From: Carex sylvatica
Lineage: Eukaryota; Streptophyta; Magnoliopsida; Poales; Cyperaceae
Assembly: GCA_964058845.1 (NCBI GenBank)
Contig: CAXKVR010000860.1
Span: 1-19,011, forward strand
Direction: 5' to 3'
Length of the DNA stretch: 19,011 nt
Made by a program: the position numbers and the translations under genes. Position 1 is the first letter of the stretch. Every line of letters starts with the position of its first letter. The notes below the pieces were generated by a model, which saw nothing but the letters and a program-made list of their open reading frames with translations, ran no database searches and was not told where the DNA came from. This document shows, in pieces, positions 1 through 9,376 of this stretch.

Positions 1-620
1 TACACAAATTATAAAAAATTTAATAAATTTGACTATCACTTGGTTTCCTCAAATTGGACAAATGCATAGTTAATTTTTTTTTTTTTTTTGCTTTTTTAGT
101 TAATTACTAAGTACACAGTTAATTCTGACCGCACGTTTTCTTTCTATCTCGAAAAAACTCAAATTCGTTCTCTATTATCGATATTTAATTAGTTTCTATC
201 TCGAAAAAACTCAAATTCGGTGCTTTTACGTGGTGCTATGTTATAGGCTATTTCATTTGAGCATCGCAGCTCAAATTTCAAATAGCATCTCTACTTAATT
301 GTTATAATCCTTCATCAAAAATAAATTTTGACGACATAACCCTTTGATTGTATCATCCGATCATAACAGCAATTCCGAACTTCCAGTGAAAAATACATTT
401 TTTGTGGGTGCCATGAAAGATAGGGAAATAAGCAAATAACAGCTAGAACTAACATTAAATTAACAGAACATGCATAAAATTAAAACACTGATAAGGAAAA
501 TGACTTTGCATTACATCACAAGCACACACTATCTTATATCTAATGCATGTAGATAATAACATTTAAGTTCCATAACACACGTCAAGCAATACCACTCCAA
601 CAGAAAACACAAACGAGAGC
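1..620. other. AT-rich 3' flank of the SAP gene
   Basis: No coding region is visible here. The stretch lies downstream of the minus-strand SAP gene, and its right part probably includes that gene's 3'UTR and polyadenylation region. Two small structures stand out. A 27-bp perfect direct repeat sits at 141-167 and 193-219. A near-perfect inverted repeat at 247-262 and 268-286 could form a short hairpin. The rest is ordinary AT-rich sequence with T and A runs. Confidence 0.6.

Positions 621-623
<3 letters not shown>

Positions 624-655
<32 letters not shown>
624..655. repeat. (AG)n microsatellite
   Basis: About 16 uninterrupted AG dinucleotides are read directly. They lie about 150 bp past the SAP stop codon on the minus strand, so they probably fall in its 3'UTR as (CT)n. 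Confidence 0.95.
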
Positions 656-656
<1 letters not shown>

Positions 657-808
657 ATAGAGCCACGTTCATATCAACATTCTAGAGAGTGATCCAGATA
701 CATCCACAGAATAACATTCAGTTTTTTTTACTCTTATCGGGTTCACTCTCTGGAATCGTTACCGAAACCCATCATAACTCATAACATATCCCCATTCACT
801 TTCTCTCT

Positions 809-1674
809 CTAGATCTTGTCAAGCTTGTCAGCCTTGACTACTGGGTTTGCCTTGGCAATGGCTTCCTGACCAGCACGCCTGTAGTCATAGGCACACTCAT
901 GCTTGTCAGAGTACCGGTGGGCCCCGCAATAGATGTTACCACACTTGCAGTTGAAACCCGTTAGCCCGACCCGCTTGCGGCACGTGAAACACCTCTTTGG
1001 CCCACCTTCCTTTTGTGGTGTTGCCGCATCAGATGCTGCTGCTGCTGCCACGTCAGCAGAGCTTCCCTCAGTCAAGCCTATGGGGGAAGGCATCTGAGAA
1101 AAGAACAACACACACTTCATTTAAATACATTCTATTCATACAAAATATAATAAAGGTACCGTAAGGTCAACAACTTCAATTTATTGTTTTAAAAAAAAAA
1201 CAACTTCAATTTATATTTTTTTACTACCATTTCAGAAAAAACCTAATAAATGTACTGTAAGGTTAAATTACTCTAGAATTATCTTTTAATTATTTACAGC
1301 TTGTGGTTGGAGCCTTAGGTGGCAGTTGTGGAAGTATCAAATTTTCCAATACACAAATTATAAATGACAAAAAAGTACAGTAAACTAACCAAAGTATCAA
1401 TGACAGTCTTCGGTTCAGCCAAAAAAGGAGAAACGATTATCGGGTCCTTCCCGCCTATTACCGAATCGGATCCATTTTTCTCAGTGACAGTTCCAGAACT
1501 AGACCCGTTAATTAGGGTTTCTATAGAAGATGATGCGTGTTGTTTAAGAAGCATCTCCTTATGGCACTTGGAGCACATGTATGCAGTCGTAGCACTGCCA
1601 AAAAACCCGCAATTATTAATACAAAGGATGGGGCCCTCTCGAGTCTGACATCCGGTTTCCTCCTTCCTCTCCAT
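809..1674 (-). CDS. A20/AN1 zinc-finger stress-associated protein (SAP)
   Basis: This minus-strand gene has two coding exons, 1674-1390 and 1093-809, each boundary in phase 0, giving 189 residues. The A20 finger is at residues 18-37 (Cys 18, 22, 34, 37). The AN1 finger is at about 130-162 (Cys 130, 133, 144, 146, 151, His 154, His 160, Cys 162), followed by the family's usual ending [13 protein letters not shown]. Plant SAPs of this layout are 160-180-residue cytosolic or nuclear proteins that bind ubiquitin or act as E3-like factors and are induced by abiotic stress; that is family knowledge. The start is the ATG at 1674, because the family begins ME..TGCQ; it lies 14 nt inside a splice acceptor. 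The intron (1389-1094) has donor GTTAGT and acceptor TTTTCTCAG. A coding intron is unusual, as many SAP genes have an uninterrupted reading frame. No stop or frameshift is seen. Confidence 0.93.
1094..1389 (-). other. Phase-0 intron between the A20 and AN1 exons
   Basis: The 296-bp intron runs from donor TTG|GTTAGT to acceptor TTCTCAG|ATG. Its removal joins the A20 half to the AN1 half in frame. If retained, reading continues for 24 more codons to a TAG at 1315-1317, which would give an A20-only protein of about 119 residues. The first codon of the second exon is itself an ATG. Confidence 0.8.
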
Positions 1675-1884
1675 TGTGTTGTTTTGCACTGCAGAGTTAA
1701 AAACAAAATAGGAATGTTTAATTTTTGCAAGAAATATTTAAAAATATTGAAATTAGCAGAGCTTCTATACTATAAAAAATTAGTAAAACATTAAACAATT
1801 AGTAATAAAAAATTGCGTAATTTAACAAAAACACATATCAGCAGCTCTAAGATACAATCTATACTAAGGTAAAGCGTGTTCATT

Positions 1885-2344
1885 GTATAAACCAGGGTTT
1901 TAATAATCGGTTCTTATTCGGTATTCGGAAAGCCACCGAATACCGCATATACGGTATGCGGCCACATATTCGGATTTTTATTCTGATTTATATATTTGAA
2001 TTTTCAAATGAAAAATCATAGGCATTAACTCCAATAAACATAGATAAACATAGATAAACATTAAAAATAAAAATAAATAAAATATAATATAAGTTAGAAC
2101 AAGCTGACAACTCATAGTACAAATTACAAAACTACAAATAAGCATAAATAAAACATAAGTTCAAACTTATTCGGTTCTTATTCTATATTCGAAAAAATTC
2201 GGCCGAATAGATAATATGCAGAAAAAAATATGCGGCCGAATATTCAAAACCGAATATTGGACCGAATACTCATTTTCTATTCGGATTCCAACCGAATACA
2301 AATATTCGGCTGACTAAACCGATTTTTAAAACACTGGTATAAAC
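1885..2344 (-). mobile_element. hAT-type MITE copy A with 8-bp target duplication
   Basis: The 444-bp element (1893-2336) begins CAGGGTTTTAATAATCGG and ends CCGATTTTTAAAACACTG, so it has terminal inverted repeats of the CAGTGTTTTAAAA type. It is flanked on both sides by the perfect 8-bp direct repeat GTATAAAC (1885-1892 and 2337-2344). Eight-base target duplications and CA..TG ends mark the hAT superfamily. It has no transposase frame, so it is non-autonomous. The subterminal regions are full of CCGAATA/TATTCGG motifs in both orientations, and the middle is AT-rich. A second copy in the opposite orientation lies at 16784-17230. It sits inside the probable SAP leader intron. Confidence 0.9.
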
Positions 2345-2699
2345 TCTGTCTATTAGTTTTTTTTTCAGAGCAAAATACAAAACAGCTTCTTCTTGCTTCC
2401 TCCTTTTAAATTACTGTTTTTTGTCTCCATGAAAGGTGAAAAAAAAAAAAAAAATGAGGATCCATGATTACAAAAAAGTGACAGCATGTGATGTCTTTCT
2501 GCACAGGATAGATTACTATTAGAATAATTATAAAATTAGTATGAAACTAGCTTGGTAACATTTCTGTAAAGCTGTACTGCTATTAAACAGTACCAAGTAA
2601 GAACAAGTGCTTTATAATTCCCCATAAAATCTCGAAGAAAAAAATAATTTCGTACAAATTCTATATATACTTATATACAGCACCATTGTGGATTTGTGG

Positions 2700-4830
2700 G
2701 CTGCTGTTATTTTTTTATCTTTTTGGTTTGCAGAGAAGGAATTTAGGGTTTTCACTAGAATTTCAAGTGTCAACTTACGCTCCTTATTACTGTGATAAGT
2801 CGTAATCCCTTGCAAAATCAAACCCAAAGTCTTATCTTATTCAAAATTTTGAAGCCTATTGATCCCAAAACAATAAACTATAATACAAAACCTTGTTATA
2901 TAAAAATCCAAAGAATTTTCTAACAAGGACAGGCGAAAGCATGTCAATATGACTCAAACAATTGTTTAAATTTGTCAATATGTCAATATGGTAAAGTTTA
3001 AATGTCTTAAACAATTGCAACAAATAAAATAAACAACTTCAAGACTGAACCTCATTTTCCAAAACCCATTTTGGCAACAACTGAACCTTCTTCATGACAA
3101 TTGTGGGAAGGAATTTAGGGTTTTCACTAGCATTTCTTCAAATGTTAATTTATGCTCGTAATCCCTGCGGTAAGTCATATACTTTACAAAACAAACCCAG
3201 AGTCCTATCTTATACAAATCCTATTGTTCCTAAATCCATATATTATAATACAAAACCTTGATATATAAAAATGAAAAGAACTTTCTAATGAGTGCAGAGT
3301 ACAGACGAAAGCATGCCAATATGGTAAAATTAAAATTTGTCTTATACAATTGCAAATTTGGAGCTAATCAAATAAACAACTTCAAGACTGAACCTCATTA
3401 TCCAAAACCCATTTTGGTAGCAAAGGATTAAACATTCTTCATGACAATTGTCAGAAAGAATTTAGGGTTTTCACTCAGATTTGTTCAAAGTGTCAACTTA
3501 GGCTCCTTATTCCCGCGACAAGCCGTATCCCTTGCAAAATCAAACCCAGAGTCGTATCATGTTCAAAGTTTTGAATCCTAAACCCATATATATTTTAATA
3601 CAAAACCTTGATATATAAAAATGCAAAGACCTTTCTAATGAGTACAGACGAAAGCATGCCAAAATGGAAAAATTAAAATTTGTCTAACACAATTGCAAAT
3701 TTGCAACTAGTCAAATAAACAACTTCAAGACTGAACCTCATTTTCCAAACCCCATTTCGATAGCGAAAGATTAAACATTCTTCGTGACAATTGTTAGAAG
3801 GAATTTAGGGTTTTCACACAGATTTGTTCAAAGTGTTGACTTAGGCTCATTATTCCCACGACAAGCCGTATCCCTTGCAAAATCAAACCCACAGTCGTAT
3901 CTTATTCAAAATTTTGAATCCTAAGTCCATATATTCTAATACAAAACCTTCATATATATAAAAATGCAAAGAACTTTCTAAAGAGTATAGATGAAAGCAT
4001 GCCAATATGGTAAAATTAAAATGTCTTACACAGTTGCAAATTTGCAACTAATCAAATAAACAACTTCAAGAGTGAACCTTGTTTTCCAAAATCAATTTCG
4101 ATAGCAAAGGATTAAACATTCTTCGTGACAATTGTCAGAAGGAATTTAGGATTTTCACTCAGATTTGTTCAAACTGTCAGTCAACTTAGGCTCCTTATTC
4201 CCGCGACAAGACGTATCCCTTGCAAAACCAAACCCAGAGTCGTATCTTTTTCAAAATTTTGAATCCTAAATCGATATATACTAATCCTAAATCGATATAT
4301 ACTAATACGAAACCTTGATATATAAAAATGCAAAGAACTTCCCAATGAGTACAGACGAAAGCATGCCAATATGGTAAAATTAAAATTTGTCTAACACAAT
4401 TGCAAATTTGCAACTAATCAAATAAACAACTTCAAGACTGAACCTCGTTTTCCAAAACCCATTTCGATAGCAAAGGATTAAACATTCTTCGTGACAATTG
4501 TCGGACGAAATTTAGGGTTTTCGCACTAATTTGTTCAAAGTGTCAACTTAGGCTTCCTTATTCCCGCGATAAGCTGTATCCCTTGCAAATCAAACCCAGA
4601 GTCGTATCTTATTCAAAATTTCAAATCCTATTGATCCTAAAACCATAAATTATAATACAAAACCTTGCTATATAAAAATCCAAAGAATTTTCTAATGAGA
4701 AATAGACTAAGGATGTGAATATTGGTAAATTTCAGATTTATCTTAAACAATTGCAACTAATAAAATAAACAACTTCGAATACAAAATCCAATTTTAAAGG
4801 AAGGATTGAACCTTGTTCGTAACAGAAATC
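2700..4830. repeat. Tandem array of six ~340-370 bp units in the SAP leader intron
   Basis: The landmark GAATTTAGGGTTTTCAC recurs at about 2739, 3111, 3458, 3801, 4142 and 4508, spacings of about 372, 347, 343, 341 and 366. Each unit also repeats downstream landmarks in the same order: CAAACCCAGAGTC, ACAAAACCTT, AAAGCATGCCAATATGG and AACAACTTCAAGACTGAACCTC. Units 3-5 look most alike; the outer units are more diverged, as expected from unequal crossing-over. Within unit 5 a roughly 21-bp stretch around 4267-4309 is itself doubled. No continuous reading frame is shared among units, so I read this as a noncoding minisatellite-like array. Confidence 0.9.
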
Positions 4831-4913
4831 AGCTCTTTAGCCTTTTCAGAAAAGACGATCAAACATCCAAACCCTAACAACAAATTAACAAAACAATAGA
4901 AAAAACAAAATAC

Positions 4914-5200
4914 CTGTTTCGAACTAAAGATTTAAGCCTTTGTCGATGGCGATTTCCTCTCGCAAAGTGTTCAGCACGGAAATTTGCTGTAACGAAAAAA
5001 AAACCCAATAAGATTAAATAGATCGGATAGAAAAGAAGAGAAACCCTAAAGTTAGACTACAAATTCAAAATTAGATCGTAAGGAAACCCTAACCCTAGCT
5101 GAAAGGAAATCGCCTCAGCGTTCAAAATCGATGGTTGTTTCTCTCTCTCTCTCTCCTCTCTCTTTCTTTCCTCGTGTCTCGATAGAGCAGAGATAAAAGG
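4914..5200 (-). promoter_or_regulatory. Probable SAP 5'UTR exon(s) and core promoter area
   Basis: On the minus strand this stretch has a (GA)-rich leader with (CT)n on the plus strand at 5139-5166, then telo-box motifs (AAACCCTA on the plus strand at 5041-5048 and 5084-5091). These are typical of promoters and leaders of broadly expressed plant genes. A donor CAG|GTATTTTG at 4914/4913 would end the last leader exon. An acceptor-like CGTTACAG just before 4986 leaves open whether there are one or two leader exons. The transcription start cannot be fixed from sequence. Confidence 0.5.
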
Positions 5201-5289
5201 GCACCAGAGGAGAGAGAAATAGAGAGAGCTGGTGAGAATTTACTTATTTAACCTGTTAGCAGCTCCTGCCTCCTGGGATCCACTTCTCG

Positions 5290-5398
5290 GATTTTAACAG
5301 AGCTATTTCGATTTCATACAGCGCACGGACTAAAGTATCAAAACAGTGCTGCATTTGGTTCGTGCGCTGTATGAAGCTAAACTTTCTCTGTTAAAATC
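5290..5398. repeat. Imperfect hairpin-forming inverted repeat 1
   Basis: The arms at 5290-5330 and 5358-5398 pair at about 33 of 41 positions, with a 27-nt loop. Both arms contain TTTTAACAGAG at the base and CATACAGCGCAC near the loop. The structure lies directly upstream of the SAP leader. A short open frame from 5346 begins in the loop and is not convincing as a gene. Confidence 0.85.
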
Positions 5399-5651
5399 TT
5401 TACCCCGAAGCGGAGGACGGTCCGATGTTATAATTCGTGCGGATCAGATAGGCACGAATCTTAATGAAAATCGAACAGTTTTAACCGTGTATCGGACAGA
5501 ATTTGGTCCGATATCCATTGGACCGTCACATACTTTCGAAAGGCCATTAAAAATGTATGAAACAGAACTTTCTATAAATGGAGATGCGAAATTCGACTTT
5601 AAACCATTTTAACTTCGATATTGTTTGTTTACGCCAGGAGCACCCGTAAAC

Positions 5652-5757
5652 CTTTTAACAGAGTAGTATTCGCTTCATACAGCGCACATACTGTAGAATA
5701 AAAATAGCACTTCATATGTTTCTGAGCTGCATAAAGCAACAACTACTCTGTTTAAAC
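5652..5757. repeat. Imperfect hairpin-forming inverted repeat 2, related to repeat 1
   Basis: The arms 5652-5685 and 5724-5757 are inverted copies with several mismatches. The left arm carries the same TTTTAACAGAG and TTCATACAGCGCAC blocks as the hairpin at 5290, about 360 bp away. The two hairpins are therefore copies of one sequence family, or the two ends of one larger element. Confidence 0.8.
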
Positions 5758-5759
5758 AC

Positions 5760-6925
5760 TTTCCCCATTCAGCCCCTTATAAATTAATAAATACAGATGT
5801 AGTCATATATGTCAATATCATGGGTTGCTCCTGGCTCACCGCCTAAACCGCTAAACGACATAGAGAAAAAATCAGATATTCCAAAGAAGAAAATATCTAG
5901 ATCTTTTTATCTTTATTTGATTTGATAAAATAATTTATAGTTTAGAAAGAAAGAAACCCGTTTTTGGGTTTGGTTGAAAAAGGTACACCTGTGACTTGAC
6001 ACGTATGGCATTGGAATCGCACCAAAGATGCTTCCAGATGAGTCTTTTTGAACATGCGACGGTTACACACAACACACCTGCTACCACACAACAACTTATC
6101 AACTTATCATGCTTTGTAAAATTATTATACGCTTAAGATTCTCTCTTTTCAGTTCTTTTCAGAAAAAAATATATTTTGAATAAAAAAATACAGGTCAATT
6201 TTTTTTTTTTATAATATTCCTTATTCTCCTTCGTACTTTTATAATAAACCTAGATTTTCCCTAGTTTATATTAGTTTTTTTATTTAACCATTGCTTACAT
6301 AAACTCCCTAGTTTATATTATTTTTTTATTTAACCATTGCTTTCGTAGTTTATGTTACATAATAAAATTTGTGAAAATCAGTAAACTCTTACTTCATTTT
6401 AATCCTGCCAAAAAAAAAAAAGTGGCTATACACCAAGTAATGAAATTAAAATCTTATGTACTCCATTAAAATTTATTTCGCTAGTAAACATCAACAAATT
6501 AAAAATAAAGTTATGTAATTTAACTCCAACTTAACTTTTTATCTACTTTGTGTCAAATGGTAGATAGGATGTCAATAAATATGTTACCAGACGAGTAGAG
6601 AAATTTTCATATCTATACTTATATAAAATTAGTTTTATCTATATCTCATCTTTACTTATTAAGTTTTAGCCGTACTCATATTATATTATTATCCATAAAA
6701 ATAATGTAACAAAATGAATAATAAATAATTATTAAATAAATTAATAGTTATATAATTTAAATTTTAGCAACTGCACAACATTATACTAAAAAAAACATAC
6801 CTAAGTTACACAAAAGCCCCTTGAACCTTCCAAAAATGAGATTAAGCATCATTAAGATTGGAAACAATTTTTAATTGTAGATAATTTTTGTATAAAATAT
6901 AATGCAAAGGTGATCTTTATGCGAT
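5760..6925. other. AT-rich stretch without a recognisable gene
   Basis: No exon, RNA gene or transposon ends were recognised. A roughly 37-bp direct repeat (CCCTAGTTTATATTA..., ending ATTTAACCATTGCTT) occurs at 6259-6296 and 6306-6342. Several T and A homopolymer runs are present. Confidence 0.6.
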
Positions 6926-7136
6926 GAATTCAAATAAGCTGAAATTCTAGATGTATGAACAGTAACTCTGAAATTTCTGGAATTTCAAATCCAATTGTTG
7001 AGCTGTTTCGAGATGCGTGCACAAAAAATCAGCTATTCCGAGATGCGTGAACAGAAAAAGTTGGACGGCTGGATTCATAATTCCAGAAATTTCAGCAGTA
7101 CTGTTCATGCATTCGGATTTCAGCTGATTTGAATCC
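6926..7136. mobile_element. Foldback element (possible MITE)
   Basis: Long inverted arms at about 6926-6993 and 7070-7136 are highly similar and share CAGCTGAAAT, ATGAACAGTA and CTGAAATTTCTGGAATT-type blocks. The 76-bp centre contains a 23-bp direct repeat with three mismatches (7001-7023 and 7031-7053, core CGAGATGCGTG). No clear target duplication was found and nothing encodes a protein, so the superfamily cannot be assigned. It lies immediately left of the first G-rich array. Confidence 0.7.
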
Positions 7137-7157
7137 TTCTGCGGTCAGTACTAATAA

Positions 7158-7248
7158 TTTGGGGGTTTGGGGGTTGGGGGTTGAGGGTTGGGGGTTGGGG
7201 TTGGGGGTTGGGTTTTGGGTTTTGGGGGTTTGGGGTTTTGGGGTTTCG
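7158..7248. repeat. Short TTTGGGG/TTGGGGG G-rich array
   Basis: About 90 bp consist of G-runs of three to six separated by TT, TTT or TTTT on the plus strand, with essentially no C. It ends in the same GGGTTTCGAAC junction as the long array at 8650-9376, and the unique sequence that follows is the duplicated 315-bp block. Confidence 0.9.
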
Positions 7249-7549
7249 AACTTTCTGAAACCAAGTTCAAGAGTGGATTAACGTAATGTTCTGATTGAAG
7301 TCTCCTTTTGAACCAAGTATATACTAATGTTAAGACAATCATTTCACCTCAAACACTCGAGAAATTACACCCCTATCAAAGAAAACATTTCCCCATAATT
7401 AAATAATAAGCCTTCTGTATAAAGTCCTATTGTCCGATCATCCTTTGTATCATATGAGAATGCAATATACGTATCTGAAAGGGTATTTTCAAAACCTTGT
7501 GAAATCTACAAGACTAGAAAAATACCCCAATATCAGTCACTTAATCCAA
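7235..7549. repeat. Direct duplication, copy 1
   Basis: From the end of the G-rich array through ...CACTTAATCCAA this block is almost identical to 9363-9677, offset 2128 bp. I counted three substitutions in roughly 305 bp. It ends 14 bp before the splice donor of the AIPP2-like exon at 7563, so it would lie in that fragment's next intron. No coding function was recognised in it. Confidence 0.93.
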
Positions 7550-7562
7550 ATAAAATACATAC

Positions 7563-8505
7563 CTGTCTAATGGAAGGTCTTGCAAATCCTGTGGATACAT
7601 CCAAAGTATCTGCAACTACCTTATCCACTTTATTATGTTTAAGAACGTCAGCTGTGTTGTCTCGTGCAATTGGTGTTCTAAAATCAGGGGTTGCACCAAA
7701 CTCTGAGCTGGCCTTGGATGGAATTATATCGGAACTAGTGGATTTTTTTTTTCTTTGAGCCACTTCTCATCTTGTGATTCCCAAAGAAACCCCAGAAGAA
7801 AAGCTCTTCTATTCCTGCAAACAACAGCAGCTAACATGCTTAGTATGATGCCAAAATGGAGAACAAAATATTTAAAAGAAAGGTAAGCATACTTTGAGAA
7901 TTCTCCGCCAGTATTTGAGATGAATGCACCACGAATTCAAGTTGTGCATTGACATTCATCTTTAGTGCATGCTCTCCATAATATAATATCCTGGGAAGAT
8001 GGTTACACTTCAACTCAAACCTGTGAAACAGTAAAAATTTCAAGCACCGTAGTGATTATAAAACAACCACACATGAGCAGATGTGTGCATTTAATTTAAG
8101 AGTTTTCTAGTTGAACCAACCTTAGACCAATTCTTAACATTGGATGTACTGTTATAGCTAGGACAATTTAATGTCATAAAGATGAAAAAAAAAAACAAGT
8201 CTAAACCTCGATTAGATGTCTATCCATTCACAAAACCATATTTAATGCCAACAAATCCAGGTGACAAAAAAAATGAGACCCGATCGGTAACAAATCAATA
8301 TAGGTTCAGTACCTCCGGGTGCAACCCACTGATATCAGTAAAAGAAAGGAATACCTCCTCTCTTAAGGCAAGATGTAAACTCCAATGTCCTCAAGGTTTG
8401 GAAAGTTGGTCTCCAACTGCTTTGGCCATACATTGAAGCGTGGCACCATCTGCATATGTAACTTTGTGGGCACTACCTCTATTGCTCTGTAGAGCTTAGT
8501 AGAAA
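7563..8505 (-). pseudogene. AIPP2-like (SPOC-like/PHD-associated) gene fragment, disrupted
   Basis: Three minus-strand exons with good splice signals fit together: 8505-8355, 8020-7893 and 7814-7563. The first reads VSTKLYRAIEVVP..., then PRFNVWPKQ and DIGVYILP. The second ends in FVVHSSQILAENSQ. Across the next junction it reads RIEELFFWGFF. This order matches the conserved core of the plant AIPP2-like/SPOC-like domain (LPR..WP, D.IALYFFP, LLIFPS..LPE, LFFLWGVF), found in PHD-type chromatin proteins linked to histone-mark reading and RNA processing. The assignment is from memory of the family. Damage: a TAA directly after ILP, and a run of ten A's near 7743-7752 that shifts frame before the Ser-rich tail. 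Flanking exons, including any PHD finger, are absent. The upstream side ends near the G-rich array. Confidence 0.6.
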
Positions 8506-8649
8506 CTTGAAGAGGTAAAAAATTTAACAATGTACATGGAGATTGCATAATGGAAGTGTGCGCTCTCTATTTCTCTCCTGTAGCATGCATAATTGACGTT
8601 CTTTTGCTGTGCTCTAAATAGTTTTGAATGTGACTAGTTGGCACCTACA

Positions 8650-9376
8650 GGGTTTCGAGTTTGGGGTTTGGGGTTTGGGGTTTGGGGTTTGGGGGTTGGG
8701 GGTTGGGGGTTGGGGGTTTGGGGTTTGGGGGTTTGGGGGTTTGGGGTTTGGGGGTTTGGGTTTTGGGTTTTGGGGTTTTGGGGTTTGGGGGTTTGGGGGT
8801 TTGGGGTTTGGGGTTTGGGGTTTGGGGTTTGGGGTTTGGGGTTTGGGGGTTGGGGGTTGGGAGTTTGGGTTTTGGGGTTTGGGGGTTTGGGTTTTGGGGT
8901 TTGGGGATTTGGGGTTTGGGGGTTTGGGGGTTTGGGTTTTGGGGTTTGGGGATTTGGGGGTTTAGGGGTTTGGGGGTTTGGGATTTGGGGTTTGGGTTTT
9001 GAGATTTGGGGGTTTGGGATTTGGGGTTTGGGGGTTTTGGGGTTTGGGGTTTGGGTTTTGGGGTTTGGGGGTTTGGGGTTTGGGGTTTGGGGGTTGGGGG
9101 TTGGGGGTTTGGGTTTTGGGGTTTGGGTGTTTGGTGTTGGGGGTTTGGGTTTTGGGGTTTGGGGGTTTGGGGGTTTGGGGGTTTGGGGGTTTGGGGTTTG
9201 GGTTTTGGGGTTTGGGGGTTTGGGGTTTGGGGTTGGGGATTGCGGGTTTGGGTTTGGGGGTTTGGGGGTTTGGGGGTTTGGGGGTTTGGGGGTTGGGGGT
9301 TGGGGGTTGGGTTTGGGGGTTGGGTTTTGGGTTTTGGGGGTTTGGGGTTTTGGGGGTTTGGGGTTTTGGGGTTTCG
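8650..9376. repeat. Long TTTGGGG-type G-rich array (~730 bp)
   Basis: The plus strand is built of mixed units TTTGGGG, TTTGGGGG, TTGGGGG and TTTTGGG, with almost no C (one near 9242) and few A. One unit reads TTTAGGGG near 8968, one base off the plant telomere repeat TTTAGGG. All three plus frames and a minus frame stay open across most of it, giving Gly/Phe/Val/Trp- or Pro/Asn/Thr/Lys-rich pseudo-peptides. These follow from composition and are not genes. It has high potential for G-quadruplexes and polymerase slippage, so the assembled length may be unreliable. Confidence 0.95.

Larger units (their letters stand above)
1689..4913 (-). other. Probable long leader (5'UTR) intron of the SAP gene
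   Basis: The acceptor is CTCTGCAG ending at 1689, just before the start-codon exon. The best donor is CAG|GTATTTTG at 4914/4913, next to a leader-like sequence. Plant SAP genes commonly carry a leader intron, which supports the reading, but the splice pairing is inferred. The 3.2-kb interval has no coding sequence. It holds a hAT-type MITE (1893-2336) and six tandem repeats (about 2700-4830). Confidence 0.55.

Noticed and set aside
4181..4413. Short minus-strand frames in the intron array
   Set aside because: They are not conserved between the repeat units, and one is produced by a local 21-bp doubling.
5346..5612. 88-residue plus-strand frame
   Set aside because: It begins in the loop of a hairpin and runs through its right arm and unrelated sequence. 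No family resemblance was recognised.
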